From Trametopsis cervina (lineage: Eukaryota > Basidiomycota > Agaricomycetes > Polyporales > Irpicaceae), in the NCBI GenBank assembly GCA_022385755.1, contig MU278350.1, forward strand, positions 1,382,486 to 1,446,485: a DNA stretch of 64,000 nucleotides. The letters run 5' to 3'. The position numbers were made by a program, and so were the translations under genes. Positions within the stretch are counted from its first letter, which is position 1. Each line of letters starts with the position of its first letter. The notes beneath the pieces are model-generated. The model searched no databases, was not told the DNA's origin, and saw only the letters and a program-made list of their open reading frames with translations. Of this stretch, positions 22,597 through 35,492 are shown one piece after another.

Positions 22597-23885
22597 CTAT
22601 ACAGCCTCGCCCCACTTCGATTCCCGTTTTATCGAGTTCGAATCCGCCAACTTGTCCGAGTCCGCCTCCGAATGCAGCGCATGTTCTCGGGTGATGGTGA
22701 TCTCGACGGCGCGCTGCGACGTCTCCTGGCCCGAGCGCATGAAGCGAAGCGGGTAGGAAGCTCCGCCATGGGGTGCCGACACGATGGAGGGGGACGCCTG
22801 GCTCGTGGTGCTGGGGTTGTTGGCTCTGTCGACGCGAATGATGATGAGGTTGAATGATATGCCGACGGCAACGACCATCTATGTAGCATATCCTCCGTAA
22901 GGATCTGTTCAAACGTGCTCAACGCAAAAAGATGGACTTACGACATCGGAGACCCCGTAGATGGCGTTGCTCCCTACGAGCGCGCAGATGAAGGTGGCTA
23001 TGACCGAGGCTTGGTACAACATTCCAGACTCGAGTATAATTCGCATGACGCTTTCCAGTCTGGTCCGGGGCCTTCGCGCGGGACGCGTTTGGGGCTGGTG
23101 TGAGATGTAAGGAGCGCTATGCTTGTTGGTGCCCCATATGCGGAAGATAATGAGACCTGTGGGACGCGGCCATGCACGTGAGCACGTCATGTAAACGAAA
23201 AGAAAAAGGTAAGAGCACGCACCCGTGGTGAGTAGGTTCAGAATGATAGTGACACAAAAGAAGGAGTAAAGGAATGGCTTGAGGAGGACTTGCGTCGATA
23301 TAACGGCGTCTTGACGCAGTGTGGCGGAGATCCAGATGATGACGACGGAGAAGGCGGCATCCGCTGCCCACATAATCAAAGGTAGCATGATCACCGTCCA
23401 TTTGTGGGAGTATATAATGAAGCAGCGGTATATCTAGGCTCATCGACGTGAGCAACATAAGCAAGCAGAAGACTGGACATGCACATACGAGCATAGCGTC
23501 GCCAATAAGCGCCATGACCTGGGTATCAACAGTCTGACATACCACATCAGTAAAGCAGAATTGCTGAGCAAAAACCGAGACATACCTTCATGACGTTGAC
23601 CCAATACGAAATGTCCGCAAACTCCTCGTCCGCCCCGCCGGGCCCAGTGTAGAATATGAACGCGTCTAAGATATGCCTCATCCCAAGCGCGACATCGAGC
23701 GTCGAAAAGACAGCCATGCTGCACATCACGATGAACATCGGCCAGTGTACCTTCTTCCGCTCGCCCATGGGATCCCACAGCAGGGCCCGCGCTGTGGCGA
23801 ACAGCGTGACGAGGTAGACTCCATAGACGACGGACTCCATGAAGAGCGCGACGATTTGCGCCTCAGCGACTGGGAAGACTGCCAT
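22597..23885 (-). CDS. Seven-helix membrane protein, copy 2 of tandem pair
   Basis: Five exons of 300, 45, 211, 215 and 282 nt (23885-23586, 23533-23489, 23433-23223, 23156-22942, 22878-22597) give 350 residues. The start MAVFPVAEAQIVALFMESVV aligns with copy 1. Shared motifs are LDVALGMRHILDAFIFY, DISYWVNVMK, MALIGDAMLIYRCF and AVGISFNLIIIRVDRA. All introns use GT/AG, unlike copy 1. The frame is open upstream of 23885, but the extension (PSRCPSSSS...) has no counterpart in copy 1, so I start at the aligned methionine. The C-terminal tail is polar and diverges most between copies. The family is common in Agaricomycetes and, to my knowledge, has no assigned function; a sensory or receptor role is only a guess. 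Confidence 0.75.
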
Positions 23886-26800
23886 GGGTGCGCAGCAACC
23901 TGGCAAGGAGCGCAGAGGGTTAGATGGTCTTGACGACGACGAGGGACAGCGTGACGGGATACGCGCGTCAGCCGGGCGGAGACATGAAGAGGGAGCCAAG
24001 AGGTTCGGATGTGCTGAGTCCTATATACTCATCCCACCAAATGACTCTCCTCAAGCCACGCAATCGCCGGGTCACCACTCAACCTCTTGATGAGTGATGC
24101 GTCTCCGTGTTCCTGGTGGTGGAAATGGAAAAGTGGAAAACAGATGGTCTCGTTCCCGACCACAGGGAGCCTCGTCCTTACCTTCTTAGTGCACCGCTTG
24201 ACGCTCCTCCGAACCTACAGCGATCAGAGGCAATATACCGGCAAGGCGCCTGATAACCTGGGATCGGTGGACAGACCCTTGAGTGAGTATCGTGAGGCTA
24301 GAACAGCGGCACCAAAGTTTACGCACCGGGGGTTAGCATGCTCGCGCGAGCAGATGCGTCTGGAGGATAGCGCCCGATAGATTGGGCTGGGATGGCTCCC
24401 ATGCTCGTCCTCCGGTTCGCGAGGAGTTCCAGATCCTGCAATTATCGGATCGTCAGTGTGTGCAAATACGTGTACTGTAGTAGCCTGATGCCAGCGAACG
24501 GCGAGCCCGATGGAAAGATCATACATCTCACTCCGTCGCCACAGGCGCCGTTTCTCAGACTAAAGCAGCATCCCACATGGGAATAAGTACCAAAGTCCGT
24601 TGGTCGTATCAGGAAAAGGTCGGCGAGCCACATTGTCATGTTACCTTCGAGCCGTTTTGCATACAGTACCTGTTGCCTGCAGCGTGCTGGTTTCAGGAGC
24701 ACGTCGTGCTTGGGTAACAACGGCGCTACGCCGCATTTCGTTCAACCCACCTCCTCAACTCTCCCAACGATCTCAACCGATTTCGAGGCTGGTCGTGTGA
24801 CAAGGAACATCGCGTGTCAGGACGAATGACAAGCTAGGGCCCGGGAGTATCTGAGTACTGTAGATTTAGTGCAGTACTGTAGAGGGTTCAGGTTATTATC
24901 CGGATACCATACTTGAATCTAAGAAAGATCTCGTTCGGACAACATCAGTCAAAGTCAAGCGGAACAAAGGGGTGGCGATGTTCCAAATGCTGTGCTTGAG
25001 AGTGGAATAAGGTCGCAGGTCACCGGAAGACTCCCAATGTACCCCACGCCGCGGAGGGCAGATACTGGATGCCGGCTCAAGATGACCTGCGTCCTGATAT
25101 GATTTCCCGCCAGACTAGCACAATCTCCGCGACAGGTTGTAATGGTGCTAAGATGCCAATGTAACTGGCGCAAATCGGTGAGAAAACGCACATGGCGTTT
25201 TGTTGGCTCCTGTTCGAGGAAGCAAAATACACCTTCCCTATAGAACAAATCAGACCAGTGATATCAAGCGAACTATTGCACGAAGGACCCTTCATGCCGA
25301 GAATGATTAGAGAATACTGCATGAGAATGAATGATGGCCATCTCTGCATGGGTGTGCTTCCACTGCTAACGCGAACAGGGGACGCAAATGTTCGAGGGAG
25401 TAATTGGCAGAACAGGGAAGGTTTTCAGCAGCAATGCGCTACTGGAGTTGTCTTTCTGTGCAGGCGGTGGTTAACACAGGCGCACCATGCCATCATCAAG
25501 TACACGTACACTGTGCCTCGACGTCTTGTGCAGACAACATTGCTTCTGGGCCCGGTGTAATCCTAAGCCTCAAAGGACGCCACTGCAGACGGCACAGCGC
25601 ATACACCTAACAACCGTCAGTACCTTGTTATGACCACGAATTACGGAAGCATGCCACAAATCTATTTTCGCATTGTTCGCACTGCAGCAGTGTGGCACAG
25701 GACAGTGAAGGCTTAAATTGCGTACACACCTTATCAGCGGGTGCAAAATACCCGCGAATCTCGCACACACTCAAGTGGGCCTTTACTTAGTATGGGTACG
25801 TGGCGCTGGGAGGAGGTCGTGTACATGAGGCGGGTGATTGGAACTCCTGCGAGTCCTCGGCATATGCATGCAGGTACGGGGTGGGAGGCATCGGCAGCCA
25901 TAAGACATCTCAGAGCCCTTCGGCATATACAACTTGCGCCGCGGGGGTCCTCACATCACTGTCCTGACTACACAGCATGACGGTGAGTTGGTGGACATGC
26001 AGGAGAGTGATAAGGAGTCTTGCATCGCATCCTGACTTCGCCACTAACATGGATACACCTGCAAAGCATGTATCTTATAAAGCAAGAAAGGGCCACACTC
26101 GATATGGGGGTGGATTGTCGATCCTATCAACGGGGTCATTCATCTCCGTCGTGTAAAGCACTGAACGACTCACTACTATCCTGCATTCTATGCTCCGTCA
26201 CTCTATTCCTACCATTCTTCACTAGACGGCGGCTCTTAATGAGCACAGTACCTTCATCCTTGGCCATAGAGTTTTATCGCTGCGGACGGGGGCGCTGATC
26301 ATGATCTGCATCCGACCAACGCCGTGAGTGGACAGGGCCCGTAAGGGGTCCTACCACTGGTATTGCTGCTGCGCGTACCCACAGCGCGAGAGAGAGCCGT
26401 CGGGTCGTCGAGCAGTCGTGAGTGTCCGCTTGCAGTTTATGTTGCTGCGGTGATGATGTTTGGTGATGGTCGTTCTCAGGAGCCGGCGATTTCTCCTACA
26501 CTTCGGTTCCAGCAGAAGCTGCGGAGTTTGAGATATCATACGTGCGCCTCCCGTGCGGCTTTTCTCTGTCTGCGTCTCAAGCTCAGTCTGCTTGGAGGCC
26601 AGATATCGCACATAGCCTGGCGGCGAGGGCGGACTGTGTCTTGTGCATGTTATTGCAGGTCTCAGTCCAGTCTCTAGCACGGCTATACGACAGTTGAGTA
26701 CTGACTACCTATCATTCAGACTAAGCATTCCTAGGAATAGCCATCGAAGCTGGAAATGAATACTTTCCGCACACGAGTCTCTGATTCCCAGTGATACTTT

Positions 26801-26930
26801 CCCATCCGCTAAGTCTCACAGGCTGGTCTATCTTCGCACTGATCCTGCTCGCTGCCTCCTACCACCATCACTACATCTTACCACTGCCTACTCCTCCCCC
26901 CTTGGGCCCCCATGAGCCTGCATCGCCGCT
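23886..26930. other. Gene-poor 3-kb stretch
   Basis: No gene is supported over about 3 kb. Open frames at 24224-24720 (minus) and 25192-25560 (plus) have hydrophobic or mixed composition but no family match, and their splice continuation fails. The segment could hide a decayed membrane-protein gene or a long promoter. The left 150 bases are the promoter of seven-helix copy 2; the right end is the promoter of the next plus-strand gene. Confidence 0.45.
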
Positions 26931-27863
26931 ATGGCTCTGCAGACTCTCTCAAGTGCACCCCCGCCCGCGCCGACCTTTGTTAACGGCACAAATCCCAATA
27001 ACAGTAATGACAACAAGACCGGTGACCCACACGACCCCACCCGCAATTCCATTCCGTTCAGCTTTCTCGTCGCCTTCCTTGCGCTCTTCGTAGCGTTCAT
27101 GGGCATCGGCCTATTCGCTCGCCGTATTTTGTATGCCATCCGTCTCAGGCTGGGTCTCCCCGTTCCAGAGGTACGCCAGAGGAGCCTGCGCCCGAAGCGG
27201 ACCAAGCCTGTCTTGTGGGATGTGTATCCGGAACGGCGAGGAGAGGTCGGAAAGTGGAATGCGATGGAGGTGGGTTTTTGGCACTCGCGAACGACTCAGC
27301 TCTATATTAACTGCTCCCGATCATGTCATTTATAGCCACTTTCATGCTGGCTGGTCCGTGAAGAGCCCCAGCCAGTTACACCAGACCCACCACCCGTAGA
27401 GATACCCAGACGACCGCACATTGAACTCCTAAACCATGGCCTAGTCGGCTCAGGTCGCATGGCAATCGCCCCTCTTCCCTTCCCTCCCTCGCCGTCACCG
27501 TCACCTACACCTGGTCATCGCTCCCATACCCATCACACGACAACCGACAACCCCATCCGCGATTTCATCAACGGCGCTCGCGCGCTGTTCACGTCTGCTC
27601 CTATCAAAAGCGACCCAGAGGACACTGGGGACGAGAAACCGTACAGCGGTATGCGCGTCGCGGTGCTGGTAGCCATGCCTTCGGAGGATCGGAAATGGAG
27701 GGAAAAGATGGTGAGGGGGCGGATGAGCACGAGTACGGCAGGGACGTCGAGTTGTTCGCAGGACGAGGTAGACCTGGCGCATTTGGGGGAGGTGTCGTTG
27801 GGGATTGCGGATATGCCTTGGAATTGGGAGGAACAGGTGCTCACAGAGGAGGACAAGCGATGA
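26931..27863 (+). CDS. Single-pass membrane protein, uncharacterised
   Basis: Two exons (26931-27269, 27336-27863) in phase give 288 residues. An N-terminal Asn/Pro-rich segment of about 40 residues precedes one strong transmembrane helix (FLVAFLALFVAFMGIGLFA, about residues 45-65). A basic juxtamembrane stretch (RRILYAIRLRLGL, LRPKRTKPVLWDVYP) follows, suggesting a type with the long C-terminal part in the cytosol. The rest is proline-rich (PFPPSPSPSPTPG) with a conserved-looking YSGMRVAVLVAMPSEDRKWR and LGEVSLGIADMPWNWEE near the end. No catalytic motif. It resembles small basidiomycete plasma-membrane proteins annotated only as hypothetical. The start is the first ATG of the frame. Confidence 0.7.
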
Positions 27864-28376
27864 CTTCTTATTCTTTGGGTGTGTACTATCTATCTTGTGG
27901 TTCCGTGGAAGGTCGTGCTCGACGAACGGTTGGCCAGTTTTTGTTATATTGCTGGCTCTATTGATGACCCATTGTATACCATTCGCGTTTATCTGTACTG
28001 TAATACATGTGATGTTTGCATTGCGCACTGTCCGCTGCCGCCCAACGTGAGAGGATATGCAACCACCTTCGTCAAGTATAACACCGATCACACAAGTATC
28101 ACTGCCGAAACATCAGTGGCGATGAGCAGGACATCAGATAGACTGACGATATAGTGTTTGATGAGCGCAGTAGCAATGTCAAAATGTGCGGTAGAACACC
28201 TTTACTGGACAAGTCGACTCACGCGCCTTTGATGAACGTAAGATGGGCGGCTTGCACTCACCAATAGGGCCGACAAGGGCTTTCCGTCTGCCTAAGTGTC
28301 CCATCTTGGGTGCAGTGAATCAAACGCACTCCGCAGGTGAACCAGGACGGTGACAAGAAATGGGTATTATGATAGT
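27864..28376. other. Convergent intergenic spacer
   Basis: AT-rich 3' flanks of the single-pass membrane protein and of ERG2. No exon or RNA gene seen. Confidence 0.45.
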
Positions 28377-29205
28377 CTAGATTTTCCCAATAAGCAAGTT
28401 CTTAATGATCTCTCGTCCAGTCACGCGTGCGGTGTCGTAGAAGGATACGTAGTCCAATGTGGACGATAGCACGTCAGCGAGCCCGAACGGTAACATCAGG
28501 GGGATCCATCCTGCAGATACAGCGTTAGTCCACAGGACACATGATATGGCTAGCGCACATACCCCTAGCGTACTCCAACGCGAAGCAGCCCTCGTGCATC
28601 TTGTACTGCTTCATTTGTCCTCGAGGAAGGTGGTGCACAGTTCCCGGTGTGTACCTCTCCATCGTCAGGTTGGGTGGCGCAAACGCCCACTGCTCGCCCA
28701 CTAGGATGTTGAAGTAGTCATCCGCGGTATGTATACCCGTATGGCCCTCTGTGCCAAGAGGAGTGCCGAACACGATCAGGTATTCGGTGATGCTGGCATG
28801 GATGATGTACATCGCGCCCATAGCACCGCCGGCGTTGCTGAACACCCATTCGTTGGAGTCGTGGTTGAGCGCAATCTGGGTGGTAGGGTACGTCTCTGTG
28901 AGGTTTTTGATGATGAACTGGACCATCGAGGAGGTGTCGTCTGGATGTGGGGCGGCTGCTATGGCTGCTTGCGCGAGACGGTGTAGGTCCTCAGGGTTGA
29001 AGACATACCATCGCTCCTGCAGGACAATTCAGCGCAGCCCTTTAGATACAGAACAGAACAGACGTACCTTGATAGAATCCAAGACACTGCATGCCACATA
29101 CACAATGCCTAGGATGATGAGGCGCGTGAACCACTTCGTGAGCCCATTGCTGCTTTTAGCGGGTTTCGCCTTTGCGCCGGCTTGCGTGAGTTTTGAAGGG
29201 CCCAT
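28377..29205 (-). CDS. ERG2: Sterol C8-C7 isomerase (ERG2/sigma-1 receptor family)
   Basis: Three exons (29205-29068, 29016-28563, 28510-28377) join in phase to 241 residues, slightly longer than the usual 215-225 because of a basic N-terminal extension ([19 protein letters not shown]). One transmembrane helix follows ([14 protein letters not shown]). The ER-lumen or membrane catalytic domain carries the family segments [38 protein letters not shown], and [19 protein letters not shown]. The enzyme moves the sterol B-ring double bond from C8 to C7 in ergosterol synthesis at the ER. It is head-to-head with the signal peptidase gene SPC2, separated by 378 bp. Confident assignment. Confidence 0.95.
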
Positions 29206-29583
29206 TCTAGGTGACGCAGAGGGCGGATACCGTGGGGTTCGTGAAGGTCGTGTTCAAAACACCCACAGGCTCGTCGTCCTTTTCTATGGGTCCATGCACT
29301 CGCCATAATCGTACGACGGAGAACGGCGAAACGCGTGAATCAGCGAAAATGACTGCCGTTCTGACGTACCCTGCCCCGGATCGGTTCGATTTACTGATCA
29401 CCTGACCGCAATCAACGAACTCCTGGCAAACCAAACACCCGAACTGAGAGTATTTGGCCACGTTTCTACTGTTCTGTCTCATTCGTCCCTTCCCCCCTCT
29501 CGCACTTTCCCTTCCGTCCTGGATCAACGACCACTTACGACAAACCGGCGATACCATTCACTCCTTTGACTCCGAACTCAACA
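29206..29583. promoter_or_regulatory. Shared divergent promoter, ERG2 and SPC2
   Basis: A 378-bp space between two diverging start codons. A C/T-rich tract (ccttcccccctctcgcactt, about 29487-29506) lies before SPC2, as is common upstream of fungal transcription starts. No sterol-response element could be called with confidence. Confidence 0.5.
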
Positions 29584-30652
29584 ATGACAACTCGTGGCAG
29601 GAAGGCAGCCAACGGCTCCTCAGACGTGTCCGAGAAACCCAACAATGGAGAAGTATCCAGCACAAGCACTCCAAGCAGCATTACAGTGCTCCTCACAACA
29701 CCAACCGTGGACGTAACACGGGAAGAGGTGAAAGTGAACAATGCGAGCACGACGGACATGAAGCATGCGTGCGACGATGCACTGAAACGCGTGAGTGTCC
29801 CATATCCGTCTCACTCTGGCCACCATGGCATCGTCCTCGGACATGCTGTACGATATGTTGTATGCGCGAAATTAAGTGCGCGATGTATCACAATCCCTGC
29901 ATAATCACACTGCACCATCCGGTCTGGAACACCCTTACTGATATCTTGTCGTGTGCCAGTTCCTCTCGCGGCCGGATTTATTCAAGCAAATTTATACCCA
30001 TACAGACGTCCGGCTAGGACTAGGCTGGGCCAGCGTTTTTGTCGCAGCAGGGACAGGTTTCTACGGCTACAAAGTCGATTTCGAAAAGAGCAAGCCCGTC
30101 GTATGGGCGGGATTCATCTTGTGAGTACCACATCGCCCGTGTCCTCATCCAACAGTCGCGCGCCTGGCTGGAATTCGCGTCACTAGAGGCTAACTATCTC
30201 CCGTTTGCCCCACATTCAGGTACATCCTTTTGACTGTCATCCAGACACTGTACTCCTATTTTGTAGAAGGCGACGTCGTGTTCGTCGGCAGGCGTAAAAC
30301 GCTAGATAAGCGAGTGAGTTACCTCTCTTTCCCTAGTCAGTCATGTGCATGTAGGCGCCTTTGTTAGACTGTGCTAATGCGTATGCCCTTCCTCGTCCAG
30401 ATTGTAACAGAGAGGATAACGATTGCCTCAACAACTCTCCCATCAAAACCCTCATCACCCCCGCAATACTCAATCAACCTCTCCTACGTGCGTTCAACCG
30501 CAGGCGGCAAATCACTACTCGCCAAGGGTCGATCGTCCGCCCAGAAGGGCTACAACGGCTTCTTTGACGAGCATGGTGTGCTTGACCAAGAACTATTCGA
30601 AAGCTGGGTGGGCGAGGCTGTTGCTGGTCTCATAGAAGGAAAATCGGAGTAG
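29584..30652 (+). CDS. SPC2: Signal peptidase complex subunit 2
   Basis: Four exons (29584-29790, 29960-30120, 30220-30313, 30401-30652) give 237 residues in phase. The N-terminus is a polar, Ser/Thr-rich cytosolic segment. Two closely spaced transmembrane helices follow (GLGWASVFVAAGTGFYGY and VVWAGFILYILLTVIQTLYS), the hairpin typical of SPC25/SPC2. The cytosolic C-terminal domain has YSINLSYVRSTAGGKSL and NGFFDEHGVLDQELFESWV, a family-like end. The subunit supports the ER signal peptidase and its contact with the Sec61 translocon. Exon 4 starts directly after a pyrimidine-rich acceptor. The gene diverges from ERG2. Confidence 0.9.
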
Positions 30653-31055
30653 CGCGGTGGGTTTGGGTCCATGGGGCTGGGTCGCCATGAGTCTGGAGGT
30701 TCTCTGTTTTTGGATTGCATGAGTCAAGTGGATTATTCTGTATTTTAGCATAATGCATTTCTTTCTCATTCAGATGTGGTTTCTGTGACTTCCATGGTTC
30801 TGGCGTTGACTATCGTACATCGCAACGATTGATATCAACTTATTGAGCCGATCTGCAAACCGTGGGTGTTGTGGCAGAATGCGAATATAGCGGCACAGCC
30901 ACAACTGAACGATTATCCTACAGTTTGTGTGAACGATGTTCGATTTCATATTATGGTAACGACAATCAACACACGGAGAATACGACTAGAATGAATTATA
31001 AATAGACAGTACAGGATACAATACAACAGCACAATAAGCCCCAGAGACAGAGAAT
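30653..31055. other. Convergent intergenic spacer
   Basis: AT-rich spacer between SPC2 and histone H2B 3' ends. No classical histone stem-loop was recognised, as expected for polyadenylated fungal histone mRNAs. Confidence 0.45.
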
Positions 31056-32592
<1,537 letters not shown>

Positions 32593-33045
32593 GTGTTTTC
32601 TTTTCAGGTTGTTGTATTATTTATGTATTATTTCGCACCCTATAATACTACTGTATTATTCTCCCTTGCATTGCGCGCTCTGTAGGCCTTCGAATTCTCA
32701 GGAGACTCCAACCCGGTACGATGGAATTCATTGAAACACGGCAAGATCTGGTCATTCCGCACACGTGCCCAATGCAGCTCCAATGATAACGGTACTCCTT
32801 CCATGATTTATCTCACGGTAACATGGAGGGACGAGTGGTTGGGACAGACTTGAATGCGCATCTTGGACATGGAGAGCTAGGTATACCACGCAAAGAGCGC
32901 TTAAATCCCATAAACCCTTGTTGACTCACGCATGCATTGCGTGCAAACCATCCGATTGCTGACTCGACAAAAATCCTCCCACATCGTGTGTACCAGCCGC
33001 ATAAGCTTTCGTACTTACACCCAGAGGTACGCCTATACAGTGACT
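32593..33045. other. Intergenic, promoter of homoserine dehydrogenase
   Basis: No further gene. The frame of the next gene is open upstream to an ATG at 32932, which would add 38 residues; I treat this as leader because the methionine at 33046 precedes the Rossmann motif directly, as in the family. Confidence 0.45.
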
Positions 33046-34284
33046 ATGTCGCCCGTTTCAGTAGCCATCGTCGGTGTGGGCCTAGTCGGGTCAGAACTGA
33101 TCTCACAACTCCTCGCGCTTCCCTCGCCATCGCCATACAAGCTTGTCTCTCTTACTACCTCAAAGCGCACAGTTTTCTCTGCAGAAGGACTCTCAGTGAC
33201 ACCTGAGACATGGTCATCGGCTCTATCGTCATCTACAGCTACGCCTGACCTGCATGCTCTGGCTGAGGCATTGTCCAAGCTTGATCGCGCGGTTCTTGTC
33301 GATAACACGGCCTCACCAGACGTCGCGGACCTGTACCCAGAGTTTCTGAAACGAGGTGTACATGTTGTCACGCCCAACAAAAAGGCGTTCTCTGGCAGCC
33401 AAAAGTTGTATGACGAGATCCTGAAGGCGAGCCAAGAGGGCAAGGCCAGATGGTTAAATGAGTCTACGGTCGGTGCTGGACTGCCGGTGGTGCAGACGTT
33501 GAAAGACATGGTTGCCTCGGGTGACAAAGTACGTCTTTGTCTTTGAATCACCTACATATCTGAGACAGCAGAATAGATAAAGAAGATCGAGGGTGTCTTT
33601 TCCGGGACTATGAGCTACATCTTCAATGAGTTCTCTACTGCCAGTCCCGAAGGCCCAGCGTTTTCATCCGTCGTGCGCATCGCGAGGGAGAAGGGCTACA
33701 CAGTCAGTATCATTTCACATGCCGCGCTTCTCGCAGTTTATGTATATTGGCGCATATAGGAACCACACCCTGCAGACGACCTGAACGGAGCCGATGTTGC
33801 CCGCAAGCTTGCCATCTTGGCTCGGTCGATACCTTCACTGCAAAACTCTCTGCCTGAGGGATATCTGTCAGTGTCCACTCGATCGCTGGTGCCCACTGCC
33901 TTGGACTCGGTAACCTCGGGTTCAGACTTCGTGGATCGATTGCCCGAGTTCGACGCGGAGTTCGAGAAACTGAAGGACGAGGCAAGACAGGAGGGCTCTG
34001 TGCTGCGTTTCGTCGGTGTGATTGATGTCGAGGAGGGCATCGTCAAGGCTGATCTCGAGAAGTAAGTCACCCTCAGCGATCTATCAGTGGCATATATTCA
34101 TGTTGCTTGCATCAGATATCCTACAACACATCCGTTTGCGACTTCTCTAGGCGGATCCGACAACATCATCATATTCCACACAGAACGGTACAGTCCCAGG
34201 CCACTTATCGTGCAAGGTGCGGGGGCTGGTGCTTCCGTCACGGCGATGGGTGTCATGAGCGATCTGTTGAAGCTGGCGTACTGA
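33046..34284 (+). CDS. HOM6: Homoserine dehydrogenase
   Basis: Four exons (33046-33528, 33577-33702, 33760-34061, 34116-34284) give 359 residues, the normal fungal length. The start MSPVSVAIVGVGLVGSELIS holds the NAD(P)-binding GxGxxG loop. The enzyme signature region includes VVTPNKKAFSGSQKLYDEIL with the active-site lysines, ESTVGAGLPVVQTLKDM, and IEGVFSGTMSYIFNEFS, then GYTEPHPADDLNGADVARKL and the C-terminal TTHPFATSLGGSDNIIIFHT and GAGAGASVTAMGVMSDLLK. It reduces aspartate semialdehyde to homoserine for threonine and methionine synthesis in the cytosol. An upstream in-frame ATG at 32932 is an alternative start. The acceptor of exon 2 could also be 12 nt later or earlier; I use the one giving DKIKKIEGVFSG. 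Confidence 0.95.
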
Positions 34285-35492
34285 CTGCCGAGGCTCCAGG
34301 AAGCACACGAAATAGCAACTGTAGTTTGAAATCGAAATCTTCTCTCATTTAGTATCTGTGCGGTGCTCCTTGGTATACAACCATCGCGTTTGAGTGTGTC
34401 GCGATCAATACAGGTTTGGTATGCTGGTGAGCAACTCATCACCCCGGTCATATCTCTTCTTACTCAGATTTTAGAGAGACCACCAGTCATATGCGTACGC
34501 TCGGACTGTCGTGCTTGATCTTGCTAAATTACACTGGACTACTGGCTATGCGCACACGTTCATCGAGGTTAATTGGCCCATAGGAGTCATGATTAAGTTT
34601 TGATGGAGCTATAGCGGCACAAAGGTTGTATCGATGGTGCGATACTCAACTGGCACGTAGAGAAGTCTGTTCTGACCCTGACCAACTGATGCCCCTGCTC
34701 TCTCTAGTCCAGTTATGCCGATCTATGGTACTGCTGCCGTCCCCACTCCACCAGCCCAACTTGTGGATATCAAAGACGACAACTCAAGTGGTCGCAAACT
34801 AGACGAGTGAACAATGTGGCTCACGGAACGTGTGGTTCCGAGGCGACACCTCGCGAGGTGATGGCCCTGTGTGTCGTAACATCAGTGTAAGCGCATCTTT
34901 GCTGTCTTGTACTGTAGCGGCGCTGATAATATATTACTAAAGGCGCAGTCGGGCCACAATCTACTCGGGGCAGAGGGGAGTGGGCGCACGATGTTTTGTA
35001 CGCTTTATTTTTCAGAGAGTCAAGCACAAAGACCTGCGATCTTTGCTCGGGGGTGGTGAGTCGAGATATGCTTCCGCTAACGCGAAATGCGGGGCCCGCT
35101 TGGATACGGCATCTACGTACTCAATTTCTGTGCGGGGCGACCGAAGATTGTGCGCCATCGGACCATCTTATGAATTGCCTTGACTAATGCTTACATCCAT
35201 CAGACGTCGATGGACGAGCCGATGTCCCTCGAAGTATAAGTATTACGCCTCCGTGAATTGCGCATGGTCTTTTCCGTCGTCATCCCCTCCACCTGTTCTT
35301 GGGCTCATGCTCGGATATGCACGATGATCTCGACGGGATAGATTCCCTGACGCTGTTGTGAGATTTTCTCGACCCAGTCCGCCTCTGAGATGTGGGATCT
35401 AATGACCGTGTGGATACGTGCAGAGTCAGAGTGGACTGGGTTACTGCCTCGATTATCTGTGAGTGACGGAATTCTCGTCCCGTGTTGCAAGT
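34285..35492. other. Intergenic, contains a perfect palindrome
   Basis: About 1.2 kb without a supported gene. A perfect 14-bp palindrome, cacctcgcgaggtg, lies at 34847-34860, next to an imperfect inverted repeat around ggaacgtgtggttcc. Short plus-strand frames near 34980-35190 and minus frames near 35280-35500 have no family match; the latter may be 5' parts of an unrecognised exon. Confidence 0.4.

Noticed and set aside
24224..24720. Minus-strand frames with a membrane-protein look (TMWLADLFLI, MYDLSIGLAVRWHQ)
   Set aside because: They recall the seven-helix families nearby, but no acceptable splice chain joins them and most helices are missing. At best a decayed relic; not annotated.
25192..25560. 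A 122-codon plus-strand frame
   Set aside because: Starts without strong context, no family match, mixed composition, no neighbouring exons.
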